DNA of 8,499 nucleotides from JBOGGN01 sp050744165 (GTDB lineage Bacteria; Actinomycetota; Acidimicrobiia; Acidimicrobiales; Palsa-688), in NCBI GenBank assembly GCA_050744165.1, contig JBOGGN010000317.1:1-8499 (forward strand), in the 5' to 3' direction. The translations under genes and the position numbers were made by a program. The notes under the pieces were generated by a model, which ran no database searches, was not told the origin of the DNA, and saw nothing but the letters and a program-made list of their open reading frames with translations. Of this stretch, positions 1-6,440 are shown one piece after another. The first letter of the stretch is position 1, and each line of letters opens with the position of its first letter.

Positions 1-1010
1 CGACTGACGCGTTGCATCAGATCGCCGCGGCCATGGTGGCGCCCGGCAAAGGGATCCTGGCTGCGGACGAGAGCTCCGGAACCATCTCCAAGCGCTTTGC
101 GGCGCTCGGCATCCCCTCGACCGTCGAGTTGCGCCGACAATACCGCCAGGCCCTGCTCACCGCTCCCGGCATCGACAGCTACATCAGTGGGGTCATCCTC
201 TACGACGAAACCATCCGCCAGGCCGACGATGACGGCACCCCCTTCCCCGAGGTCCTGAGCAGCCGCGGCATTCTCCCCGGGATCAAGGTCGACACTGGGG
301 CCAAGTCCCTGGCCGGGGCGCAGGGGGAGACCATCACCGAGGGCCTCGACGGTCTACGCGAGCGCATCGCCGAGTACTACGAGCTCGGCGCCCGCTTCGC
401 CAAGTGGCGGGCCGTGATCACCATCGGCGACGGCAAGCCCAGCCGCAATGCGCTGCACGCCAACGCCCATGCTTTGGCCCGCTACGGCGCCCTCTGCCAG
501 GAGGGGGGCCTGGTGCCGATCATCGAGCCCGAGGTGCTCATGGACGGCGACCACGATCTGGCGACCTGCGACCGGGTCACGCACGAGACCCTGGCTGTCG
601 TCTTCGCCCAGCTGCGCCTGGCTGGCATCGACCTCGAGGGCATGGTGCTCAAGCCGTCGATGGTCATTTCCGGGACCAAGGGCCCGGGCGCGAGCGTCGA
701 AGAGGTGGCCGCGGCCACGGTTCGTTGCCTGAGCGACACCGTCCCCGCCAGCGTCCCCGGCTGCGCGTTCCTTTCGGGCGGCCAGTCCTCGGTGGTGGCC
801 ACCGAGCACCTGAACGCCATGAACCGTATGGGCCCCCACCCCTGGCAGCTGACCTTTTCCTATGGCCGGGCCCTGCAGGACGACGCCCTGCGTACCTGGT
901 CCGGGGAGGCCACCAACGCCAAGGCGGCTCAGGATGTGCTGCTGCTGCGTTCCCGGGCCAACGGCAAGGCGGCGCTCGGCCAGTACGACCCGAGTTCGGA
1001 AGCGGCTTAA
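1..1010 (+). CDS. fba: Class I fructose-1,6-bisphosphate aldolase, 5' end cut by the window
   Basis: Cleaves fructose-1,6-bisphosphate to glyceraldehyde-3-phosphate and dihydroxyacetone phosphate (or the reverse) in the cytoplasm through a lysine Schiff base, in glycolysis and gluconeogenesis. It resembles the animal/plant-type class I enzyme along its whole length. Counting the TTG codon at 12 as residue 1, I see AADES (D19), GIKVD (K92), FAKWR (K131), IEPE (E172), VLKPSMV with the Schiff-base lysine K214, FLSGGQS (S255) and SYGRAL (R286). These match rabbit aldolase D33, K107, K146, E187, K229, S271 and R303 with an almost constant offset. The frame is open back to base 1 (T-D-A-L-H-Q), and the family normally has about 15 more N-terminal residues. 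The gene therefore very likely starts before the window, and TTG at 12 is not the true start. The C-terminus lacks the terminal Tyr of animal enzymes, as is usual in bacteria. It is probably not functionally linked to the hyp genes, which start 81 bases later behind their own promoter-like site. Confidence 0.95.
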   Translation, partial: TDALHQIAAAMVAPGKGILAADESSGTISKRFAALGIPSTVELRRQYRQALLTAPGIDSYISGVILYDETIRQADDDGTPFPEVLSSRGILPGIKVDTGAKSLAGAQGETITEGLDGLRERIAEYYELGARFAKWRAVITIGDGKPSRNALHANAHALARYGALCQEGGLVPIIEPEVLMDGDHDLATCDRVTHETLAVVFAQLRLAGIDLEGMVLKPSMVISGTKGPGASVEEVAAATVRCLSDTVPASVPGCAFLSGGQSSVVATEHLNAMNRMGPHPWQLTFSYGRALQDDALRTWSGEATNAKAAQDVLLLRSRANGKAALGQYDPSSEAA

Positions 1011-1079
1011 GCCGAACTGCCATTGGAAAACGCCCGGCTTCACCCGCGGCGGGCTGACGGGAACGGCGCTGCTCGTCCG

Positions 1080-1094
1080 TAGACTCTGGTCGTG
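1080..1094 (+). promoter_or_regulatory. -10 element placed for leaderless transcription of hypF
   Basis: TAGACT at 1080-1085 fits the actinobacterial -10 consensus TANNNT and is followed by six bases and then the GTG start at 1092. Transcription would thus begin at or next to the start codon. There is no Shine-Dalgarno sequence before this GTG (CTCTGGTC), which agrees with a leaderless mRNA. A CTGACG at 1054-1059 could act as a weak -35, but the 20-base spacer is long. Inference from spacing only. Confidence 0.45.
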
Positions 1095-3557
1095 ACGCAC
1101 CTGGCTCACGACGCTGAAGCCGACTCCGAGGCCGCCGCCTCCGGGACGGCCGTGACGGCAGGGAGCCCGGTCGTCCGATCTCGGGTCCGGGTGCGGGGGG
1201 TGGTGCAAGGCGTTGGCTTCCGGCCCTTCGTGCACCGCTTGGCATCAGAAGCCGACCTCGCGGGCTTCGTCGGCAACGACACCGACGGCGTCTTCGCCGA
1301 AGTCGAGGGTTCGCCGGGGGCCGTGGCCGGCTTCGAGGCTCGGCTGCGTTCCGAGGCCCCGCCGTTGGCCCGGGTTGACGGCGTCGAAGCCCATCCCATG
1401 GACATCCTTGGCGAGACCGGGTTCCGCATCGTCGAGAGCCGGGCCGACTCTGATGTGCGCACCTTCGTGTCGCCCGACGCCGCGCTGTGTGACGACTGCC
1501 TTCGGGAGCTGTTCGATCCGGCCGATCGTCGGTACCGCTACCCGTTCATCACCTGTACCAACTGCGGGCCCCGGTTCACCATCACCGAGCGCCTCCCGTA
1601 CGACCGGCCCAATACCACCATGGCGGGCTTCATCCTGTGTGAGGCGTGTGCCGCCGAATACCACGACCCGCGCGACCGGCGGTTCCATGCCCAGCCGCTG
1701 GCGTGCGCCGACTGCGGGCCGCGGCTGTGGCTTGAGCGCCCGGCCCACGTCGGGGGCGGGGACGCGACCCGGCTCGTCAATGGGGGTGCCGAGCGGGTCG
1801 ATGCCAGTGACGACGCCTTGCTGGCGGCGCAACGAGCCTTGGCCAGTGGCGAGATCGTCGCCGTCAAGGGCCTCGGCGGCTACCACGTCGCCTGCGACGC
1901 CCGCTCCGACGACGCCGTGGCCCGGCTTCGAGCCCGCAAAGGCCGCGCCGACAAGCCGTTCGCGGTCATGGTGCGCGACCTCGACGTGGCCCGCCGCCTG
2001 GCCCGCGTGGACGATGACGAGGCCCGGCTGCTGCTCTCGTCCCCGCGGCCCATCGTGTTGTTGCGGGTGGCGGCGGGTGCTGACGGGGGCGACCGCCTCT
2101 CGCCTCTCGTCGCCCCGGCAAATCCGATGATCGGGATCATGCTGCCGTACACCCCGGTGCACCACCTGCTGTTTCATCCCGTGCCTGGCTCTGGGCTGGC
2201 GGCGCCAGACGTGCTGGTGATGACGAGCGGCAATATCACCGAGGAACCGATCTGCTACCAGGACGACGACGCCCGGCGGCGTCTGGCGCACCTCGCTGAC
2301 TGCTTCTTGGTCCATGACCGCCCGATCCACGTCCCGTGCGACGACTCCGTTGTGCGGATGGTCGATGGCGCCGAGTTGCCCATCCGCCGGTCGCGTGGGT
2401 ACGCGCCGCTCCCCCTGCGTCTCCCGTTCGACGTGGCGCCGATCCTCGGCGTTGGGGGCGAGCTGAAAAACACGTTCTGCCTGGCGGCGGGGCGCGATGC
2501 GTGGATGAGCCAGCACATCGGCGACATGGGCAGCACCGAGACTCTCGCCGCCTTCGAACGTTCCACCGGCCAGTTCCGGGAGATCTACCAGGTGCGCCCG
2601 CGGCGGCTGGCAGCCGATGGCCACCCCGGCTACCACACCCGAGCGTGGGCCGAACGCAGCGCAGAGGGCGACGACGCCGAGTTCGAACCGCCGTTGCTCG
2701 TTCAACACCATCACGCCCACGTGGCCGCCGTTATGGCCGAGCACGGCGTCCCGACTGGCGAGGCCGTACTCGGCTTCGCCTTCGACGGCACCGGCTACGG
2801 CACGGACGGGGCCATCTGGGGTGGGGAAGCGCTCCTGGCTCGCTACGACGGCTTCACCCGGGTGGCGCATCTCGGCTACGTCCCGCTCCCCGGCGGCGAC
2901 GCCACCATCAAGCGTCCGTACCGGGCGGCGTTGGCGCATCTGTGGACCGCGGGGATCGAATGGGCCCCCGACCTGGCCCCGGTGCAGGCCGCCGACGATC
3001 CCGAACTGGCCGCCCTGAGCGCGCAGCTCGATCGCAACTTCCTCTGCGTGCCGACCTCCAGCATGGGCCGGTTGTTCGATGCGGTCAGCTCCCTGCTCGG
3101 AATCCGCCACCGGGTGTCCTACGAGGCCCAGGCGGCCATCGAGCTGGAAACCCACGCCGAGGAGCACCTGGCAGAGGCATGCCGGTACCGCTTCACGCGT
3201 TCGGGCCCCGTGATCGAGTCGGGACCGCTGCTCGCCGCCATCGTTGCCGACCTCCGGGCGGGGATTCCAGTGGGCCCCATTGCCGCCGGGTTCCACCTGG
3301 CGGTGGCGCGCCTCGTTGGAGAGCTGGCCACCGAGATAGCCGGCCCGTCCGGCGCCGAGGGTGCGACGCCGCCCGTGACCCGCGTGGCGCTCACCGGCGG
3401 CGTCTTCCAGAACGTGTTGCTGTTGCGCCTGGCCCGGGTCGAGCTCGAACGGCGTGGTTTCGAGGTCCTGACCCACCGGATCGTGCCGCCCAACGACGGC
3501 GGTTTGGCCCTCGGGCAGGTGGTCGTCGCCTCGACCGCCACTGTGTCTAGTAAGTGA
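1092..3557 (+). CDS. hypF: Carbamoyltransferase HypF, [NiFe]-hydrogenase maturation
   Basis: HypF hydrolyses carbamoyl phosphate, makes carbamoyl-adenylate with ATP and passes the carbamoyl group to the C-terminal cysteine of HypE. This is the first step toward the CN ligands of the NiFe site. All four family modules are present in order: acylphosphatase domain (G36-VVQGVGFRPF, with R44 and N62 as expected catalytic residues); a double zinc finger with exact family spacing, CX2CX18CX2CX24CX2CX18CX2C (C133, C136, C155, C158, C183, C186, C205, C208); a YrdC-like domain from about 240 (KGLGGYHVACDA at 259, KPF at 288); and a Kae1-like domain with GVGGELKN (453-460), HHHAH (539-543), FDGTG (564-568) and GGVFQN (769-774). 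At 821 residues it is complete and somewhat longer than the E. coli protein (about 750), owing partly to an Ala-rich N-terminal leader of about 28 residues. GTG 1092 is favoured by the leaderless -10 just before it. Its partner hypE lies downstream in the same block. Confidence 0.97.
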   Translation: MTHLAHDAEADSEAAASGTAVTAGSPVVRSRVRVRGVVQGVGFRPFVHRLASEADLAGFVGNDTDGVFAEVEGSPGAVAGFEARLRSEAPPLARVDGVEAHPMDILGETGFRIVESRADSDVRTFVSPDAALCDDCLRELFDPADRRYRYPFITCTNCGPRFTITERLPYDRPNTTMAGFILCEACAAEYHDPRDRRFHAQPLACADCGPRLWLERPAHVGGGDATRLVNGGAERVDASDDALLAAQRALASGEIVAVKGLGGYHVACDARSDDAVARLRARKGRADKPFAVMVRDLDVARRLARVDDDEARLLLSSPRPIVLLRVAAGADGGDRLSPLVAPANPMIGIMLPYTPVHHLLFHPVPGSGLAAPDVLVMTSGNITEEPICYQDDDARRRLAHLADCFLVHDRPIHVPCDDSVVRMVDGAELPIRRSRGYAPLPLRLPFDVAPILGVGGELKNTFCLAAGRDAWMSQHIGDMGSTETLAAFERSTGQFREIYQVRPRRLAADGHPGYHTRAWAERSAEGDDAEFEPPLLVQHHHAHVAAVMAEHGVPTGEAVLGFAFDGTGYGTDGAIWGGEALLARYDGFTRVAHLGYVPLPGGDATIKRPYRAALAHLWTAGIEWAPDLAPVQAADDPELAALSAQLDRNFLCVPTSSMGRLFDAVSSLLGIRHRVSYEAQAAIELETHAEEHLAEACRYRFTRSGPVIESGPLLAAIVADLRAGIPVGPIAAGFHLAVARLVGELATEIAGPSGAEGATPPVTRVALTGGVFQNVLLLRLARVELERRGFEVLTHRIVPPNDGGLALGQVVVASTATVSSK

Positions 3558-3565
3558 CCCGGACG

Positions 3566-3637
3566 TAGAGTGGAACTGACGGTCCGAACACGCGTCTGGT
3601 GCTCGCGGTCCGACCAGACCGAAAGAAGGTAGTCATC
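3566..3637 (+). promoter_or_regulatory. Leader before the SIS-HypC gene: possible -10, repeats and Shine-Dalgarno
   Basis: The 80-base gap after hypF holds a TAGAGT (3566-3571) resembling the -10 before hypF, but I see no convincing -35. It also has an 8-base direct repeat CGGTCCGA (3580-3587 and 3606-3613) and a 7-bp inverted repeat GTCTGGT / ACCAGAC (3594-3600 and 3613-3619) with a 12-base loop. A strong Shine-Dalgarno AGAAGG follows, ending at 3629. Eight bases separate it from GTG 3638, which decides the start of the next gene over TTG/GTG codons further up. The hairpin could be a leader structure or an operator. Confidence 0.35.
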
Positions 3638-4387
3638 GTGCCGAAGGCCCCCTTGTCCGAGCCGGGGGAGTTGGCGATTGATTTCGCCGCCCTTGAGCCG
3701 GTCTCCGAAAATCTGGCCACCGCCGCGCTGAGCCTCGCCCGGCGCTTCTCGGCGGGCGCCACCATGTGGTGTGTGTCACCAGCGTGGCCCGCCCACGGGC
3801 GCCACGTGGCGGTCGAGTTCGTGCACCCGGTGATCATGGGCAAGCGGGCCCTCCCGGCCATCTGCGTCGACGACAATGACCTTGTCGGCGCCCTTCGACT
3901 CCTGGTACGGCCGGGCGACATCCTGGTGGCCATCGGTACTCCCGATGACCGCAAGGTGCACTCCGTCCTGCGCCGCAGCGACCCCTGGGGGCTGACGTCG
4001 GTATGGATCGGCGCCGGTCAGCACCCGGACAACAGCTCGGCCGACCACCTGCTTTGGGTCGAGGGAACAGACGCCGCCGTGGCGGGAACCTCGGGCGGTT
4101 TCGTCCTTCTCTACCACCTGCTGTGGGAGCTGGTGCACGTCGTCTTCGAGCATCCCGGCCTCCTGCCCGAGCCAGCCGCCTACACCGGTGAGGTATGCAT
4201 CACCTGCTCCGACGAAGGCCGGGTGGTCGAGGTCGTCGAGTCCGATGACGAGTCGGCGCTTGTCCTGGCCGAGGGGCAGCGGGAACGGGTGGACATCGCG
4301 CTGGTGGGACCGTCGGCACCCGGCCGGCTGCTCTTGGTCCACGCCGGCACCGCCATCACCGCCATCGACGAGGAGGACCTCCGGTGA
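3638..4387 (+). CDS. hypC: Degenerate SIS domain fused to a C-terminal HypC hydrogenase chaperone domain
   Basis: 249 residues in two parts. Residues 1 to about 175 align by eye with actinobacterial SIS (phosphosugar-binding, GmhA-like) proteins: HVAVEFVHPVIMGKRALPA at 56-74, a PGD turn before a sheet, and YHLLWELVHVVFEHPG at 159-174. The GNGGS phosphate loop reads V-S-P-A-W (46-50) and the STSG loop reads I-G-T-P-D-D (99-104), so sugar-phosphate binding by these loops is doubtful. H56, E60 and H160 stay at the places of E. coli GmhA H61, E65 and H180. Residues about 182-249 are HypC-like: C-I-T-C-S-D from C187, then G-R-V-V-E-V, and LLLVHAGTAITAIDEED near the end. HypC normally begins Met-Cys, and that Cys holds the Fe(CN)2CO unit with HypD; here C187 is internal. 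GTG 3638 is set by AGAAGG eight bases upstream. The stop overlaps the next start (GTGA, 4384-4387). The HypC call is firm. The SIS ancestry is an inference from motif order and should be checked by structure comparison. Confidence 0.8.
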   Translation: MPKAPLSEPGELAIDFAALEPVSENLATAALSLARRFSAGATMWCVSPAWPAHGRHVAVEFVHPVIMGKRALPAICVDDNDLVGALRLLVRPGDILVAIGTPDDRKVHSVLRRSDPWGLTSVWIGAGQHPDNSSADHLLWVEGTDAAVAGTSGGFVLLYHLLWELVHVVFEHPGLLPEPAAYTGEVCITCSDEGRVVEVVESDDESALVLAEGQRERVDIALVGPSAPGRLLLVHAGTAITAIDEEDLR

Positions 4388-5058
4388 GCGCCGAACCGAC
4401 CAACTTCCTTTACCCGTTCATCGATTCCGAAGAGCGCGACGCCGACAGCCTGCTGGTGGACCTGGCGAAGTCGGCCCGGGCCAAGATGGACCAAAGCCGG
4501 GAGCTCCAACGGGCGACACTGCGCCAGTGGGCCGAGGTCATCGAGGCGCTGGCGGCCGAGATGGCGGCTCGTTTCAGCCGGGGTGGGCGGATGTACACCT
4601 TCGGTAACGGCGGCAGCGCCACCGACGCCGAGATGACCGCCGAGATGTTCCGCCATCCCGCTGGTGGCCGAGCCCTTCCGGCATGGCCCCTGGTCGAAGA
4701 CCGGGCGGTGCTCACCGCCCTCGCCAACGACGTCGGCTTCGAGCTGGTGTTCTCACGCCAGCTGATTGCCCACGGGCGCCGGGACGACATCGCCGTGGGC
4801 CTGTCGACCAGTGGCAACTCGAACAACGTGATGCAGGCCTTCGCCGAGGCCAAGCGCCGCGGCATGCTGACGATCGGCCTGGCTGGCTACAACGGCGGCG
4901 CCATGGCGGGCAATCCCAACGTCGGCTACTGCCTGGTGGTGCACTCCGACAGCGTGCACCGGATACAGGAGTCGCAGGACGCCCTGGTATACGAGCTGTG
5001 GACCGCCGTGCAGCGGCAGCTGACCAACCACTCCGATCGGGAGGAGACCTCGAGGTGA
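4384..5058 (+). CDS. Free-standing SIS domain protein (GmhA/DiaA-like fold) in the hyp block
   Basis: 224-residue cytoplasmic SIS protein. Both phosphate loops are intact: FGNGGSATDA at 73-82 and LSTSGNSNN at 140-148, with NDVGFELVFSRQL between them and DSVHRIQES near the C-terminus. This pattern is GmhA-like (sedoheptulose-7-phosphate isomerase) and would draw that name automatically. However, the residues matching E. coli GmhA H61, E65 and H180 are M84, M88 and Y203, so isomerase activity is unlikely without a partner; Q195 matches Q172. It starts with GTG overlapping the stop of the SIS-HypC gene, with AGGAGG at 4371-4376 seven bases upstream, and its own stop overlaps the hypE GTG. It is thus locked between two maturation genes. 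It shares GGRALPA with the GKRALPA of the fused SIS domain, pointing to a paralogous pair. The substrate is unknown. Binding a phosphosugar or nucleotide for hydrogenase maturation, or forming a composite site with its neighbour, is inference. Confidence 0.85.
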   Translation: MSAEPTNFLYPFIDSEERDADSLLVDLAKSARAKMDQSRELQRATLRQWAEVIEALAAEMAARFSRGGRMYTFGNGGSATDAEMTAEMFRHPAGGRALPAWPLVEDRAVLTALANDVGFELVFSRQLIAHGRRDDIAVGLSTSGNSNNVMQAFAEAKRRGMLTIGLAGYNGGAMAGNPNVGYCLVVHSDSVHRIQESQDALVYELWTAVQRQLTNHSDREETSR

Positions 5059-6197
5059 CCGAAGTGAGCGGCGACTTACGAGGCCCGGGCTCCGACCCGA
5101 CATCCAACGGCGACGGCGCCGAACCAGAGCGCGAGGAAGCGGTCTTCGAACGCATCGAGGCCTTCCGGCGCCGCAAGCCCCGCCTGCTCGACCAGGTGGT
5201 GACCTCCGCCCATGGGGCCGGGGGCAAGGCGTCGGCGGCCCTCCTGGACCAGGTGTTCCTGCCGGCCTTCAGCCCCGACCGCTCGGTGTTGCAGACCGAC
5301 GCCTCGGTGCTGACGTTGCCCTCCGGGGAGCGCCTCGCCTTCTCGACCGACTCGTTCGTGGTGACCCCGTGGCGCTTCCCGGGCGGCAGCATCGGTGACT
5401 TGGCGGTCAATGGGACGGTCAACGACTTGGCCATGATGGGCGCCCGGCCCCTCGCGCTGTCGGCGGCATTCGTGATCGAAGAGGGTTTTCCCATCGAATC
5501 GCTCCGGGAGATCACCGCGGACATGGCCATCGCGGCGGCCAAGGCCGGCGTGCCGATCGTCACCGGCGACACCAAGGTGGTCAACCGCGGCGCCGCCGAC
5601 GGCCTGTATGTGAACACCGCGGGCGTCGGGCTTATCCCCGAGGGCCGCGACCTTGATGCCCGGCGGGTCCAGGTGGGTGATGCCGTGATCGTCTCGGGCA
5701 CCATCGGCGACCACGGGACCGCGGTGATGCTGGCCCGCAACGACCTCGGCATCGAAGCCCAGGTCGAGAGCGATACAACGCCACTCAACGAGCTTGTCGA
5801 GGTCCTCCTGGCGGCGGCACCGGGAACGCGGTGGCTTCGAGACGCCACCCGCGGCGGGGTGGGCACGGTATGCAACGAGCTGGCCCGCGACTGCAACCTC
5901 ACCGTGCGCATGGAGGAGCACCTCCTTCCGCTGCGACCCATCGTGGTGGGTGTCTGCGACATGCTCGGCATCGACCCGCTGAACGTGGCCAACGAGGGCA
6001 AGTTCGTGGCGATCGTCCCCGCCGAGGAGGCCGATGCGGCCGTCGCCGCCCTCCGCGAACACCCCGCAGGAGCCGATGCCGCCCGAGTCGGCGAGATGTG
6101 GGCCGACTTTCCGGGACTGGTCGTCCTGGTCACGCCGGTCGGGGGGACGAGGATCGTGGACATGCTCGTCGGCGACCCGCTGCCCCGCATCTGCTGA
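5055..6197 (+). CDS. hypE: HypE, carbamoyl dehydratase of [NiFe]-hydrogenase maturation
   Basis: HypE takes the carbamoyl group from HypF on its C-terminal cysteine and dehydrates it with ATP to a thiocyanate, which supplies CN to iron on HypC-HypD. It is a PurM/AIR-synthase-type ATP-binding protein. Visible marks are AHGAGGK (52-58), FSTDSFVVTP (96-105), GDLAVNGTVNDLAMMGA (114-130), VTGDTKVV, RDATRGGVGTVCNELA and NEGKF. The last residues are L-P-R-I-C with C380 as the final residue, exactly the required thiocyanate-bearing end, so the protein should be active. It has 380 residues against about 320-340 for typical HypE. The excess is a charged, probably disordered N-terminal extension of roughly 45 residues (TEVSGDLRGPGSDP and on). 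GTG 5055 is chosen because GGGAGGAG (5039-5046) lies eight bases upstream and the GTGA overlap with the SIS gene repeats the arrangement one gene earlier. GTG 5064 is a less likely alternative. Confidence 0.96.
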   Translation: MTEVSGDLRGPGSDPTSNGDGAEPEREEAVFERIEAFRRRKPRLLDQVVTSAHGAGGKASAALLDQVFLPAFSPDRSVLQTDASVLTLPSGERLAFSTDSFVVTPWRFPGGSIGDLAVNGTVNDLAMMGARPLALSAAFVIEEGFPIESLREITADMAIAAAKAGVPIVTGDTKVVNRGAADGLYVNTAGVGLIPEGRDLDARRVQVGDAVIVSGTIGDHGTAVMLARNDLGIEAQVESDTTPLNELVEVLLAAAPGTRWLRDATRGGVGTVCNELARDCNLTVRMEEHLLPLRPIVVGVCDMLGIDPLNVANEGKFVAIVPAEEADAAVAALREHPAGADAARVGEMWADFPGLVVLVTPVGGTRIVDMLVGDPLPRIC

Positions 6198-6218
6198 CTA
6201 GCCCAACCTAACTAGTCA
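6195..6218 (+). terminator. Inverted repeat across the hypE stop codon
   Basis: A perfect 7-bp inverted repeat TGACTAG (6195-6201) / CTAGTCA (6212-6218) with a 10-base loop starts on the TGA stop of hypE. No run of T follows. It may be the first part of a two-hairpin terminator for the hyp block, or an operator. The stem itself is certain from the bases; the role is inferred. Confidence 0.4.
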
Positions 6219-6226
6219 TCCCCCGG

Positions 6227-6250
6227 TGCATCCCCCATTTGGGGGACGCA
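6227..6250 (+). terminator. GC-rich hairpin, probable end of the hyp transcript
   Basis: TCCCCC (6231-6236), loop ATTT, GGGGGA (6241-6246), extended after one A/C mismatch by TGC (6227-6229) / GCA (6248-6250). This gives a compact, strong stem-loop 30 bases after the hypE stop, without a U-tract, as is common for terminators of high-GC actinobacteria. It separates the hyp genes from the lower-GC block downstream. Confidence 0.55.
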
Positions 6251-6333
6251 TGACCAGCGCAAACGCCTTACGGTCACCTTGGCGATGTCCGGCACTGGCC
6301 GGTCATGTGCCGATATGTGAAGTAGGTGTGTAC

Positions 6334-6440
6334 TTGCCCTGAATGTCCTGGCTGCAATACAGTCCCCCGCAGCGTCGCCCAAACGCTGGCGGGTTGACGC
6401 AAGCAGGCAGAATCATTCATCCGTCGTCGAAGGGGGATTG
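6334..6440 (+). promoter_or_regulatory. Probable promoter and leader of the three-gene coiled-coil block
   Basis: Within the 243-base spacer after hypE (6198-6440) the best promoter is TTGCCC (6334-6339), 18 bases, TACAGT (6358-6363). This would start transcription near 6370 and give a leader of about 70 bases. The leader could fold at CAGCGT (6370-6375) / ACGCTG (6383-6388), with CCC/GGG flanks extending the stem. Further up there is a 6-bp inverted repeat CGGCAC (6290-6295) / GTGCCG (6307-6312) where an operator could sit. AAGGGGG (6430-6436) is the Shine-Dalgarno for ATG 6441. A TTGACG at 6394-6399 has no matching -10. I see no gene or tRNA in the spacer. Confidence 0.35.

Noticed and set aside
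1032..1054. Terminator hairpin GCCCG...CGGGC after the aldolase gene
   Set aside because: Only five base pairs with a 13-base loop and no T-run; too weak to call.
1..1091. Aldolase as part of the hydrogenase maturation unit
   Set aside because: It is separated by 81 bases, hypF has its own -10-like site, and central carbon metabolism has no known role in this pathway.
1245..3476. Long open frame on the minus strand opposite hypF (743 codons)
   Set aside because: It mirrors a high-GC coding strand, shows no recognisable motifs and lies wholly over a complete, motif-rich HypF.
4384..5058. Naming the free SIS gene gmhA (sedoheptulose-7-phosphate isomerase)
   Set aside because: The phosphate loops match but the residues equivalent to H61, E65 and H180 are Met, Met and Tyr, and the neighbours are hydrogenase maturation genes, not lipopolysaccharide heptose genes.
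4712..6190. Long minus-strand open frame opposite hypE and the SIS gene
   Set aside because: Low-complexity Ser/Arg/Thr-rich translation typical of antisense in GC-rich DNA; the + strand genes explain the region fully.
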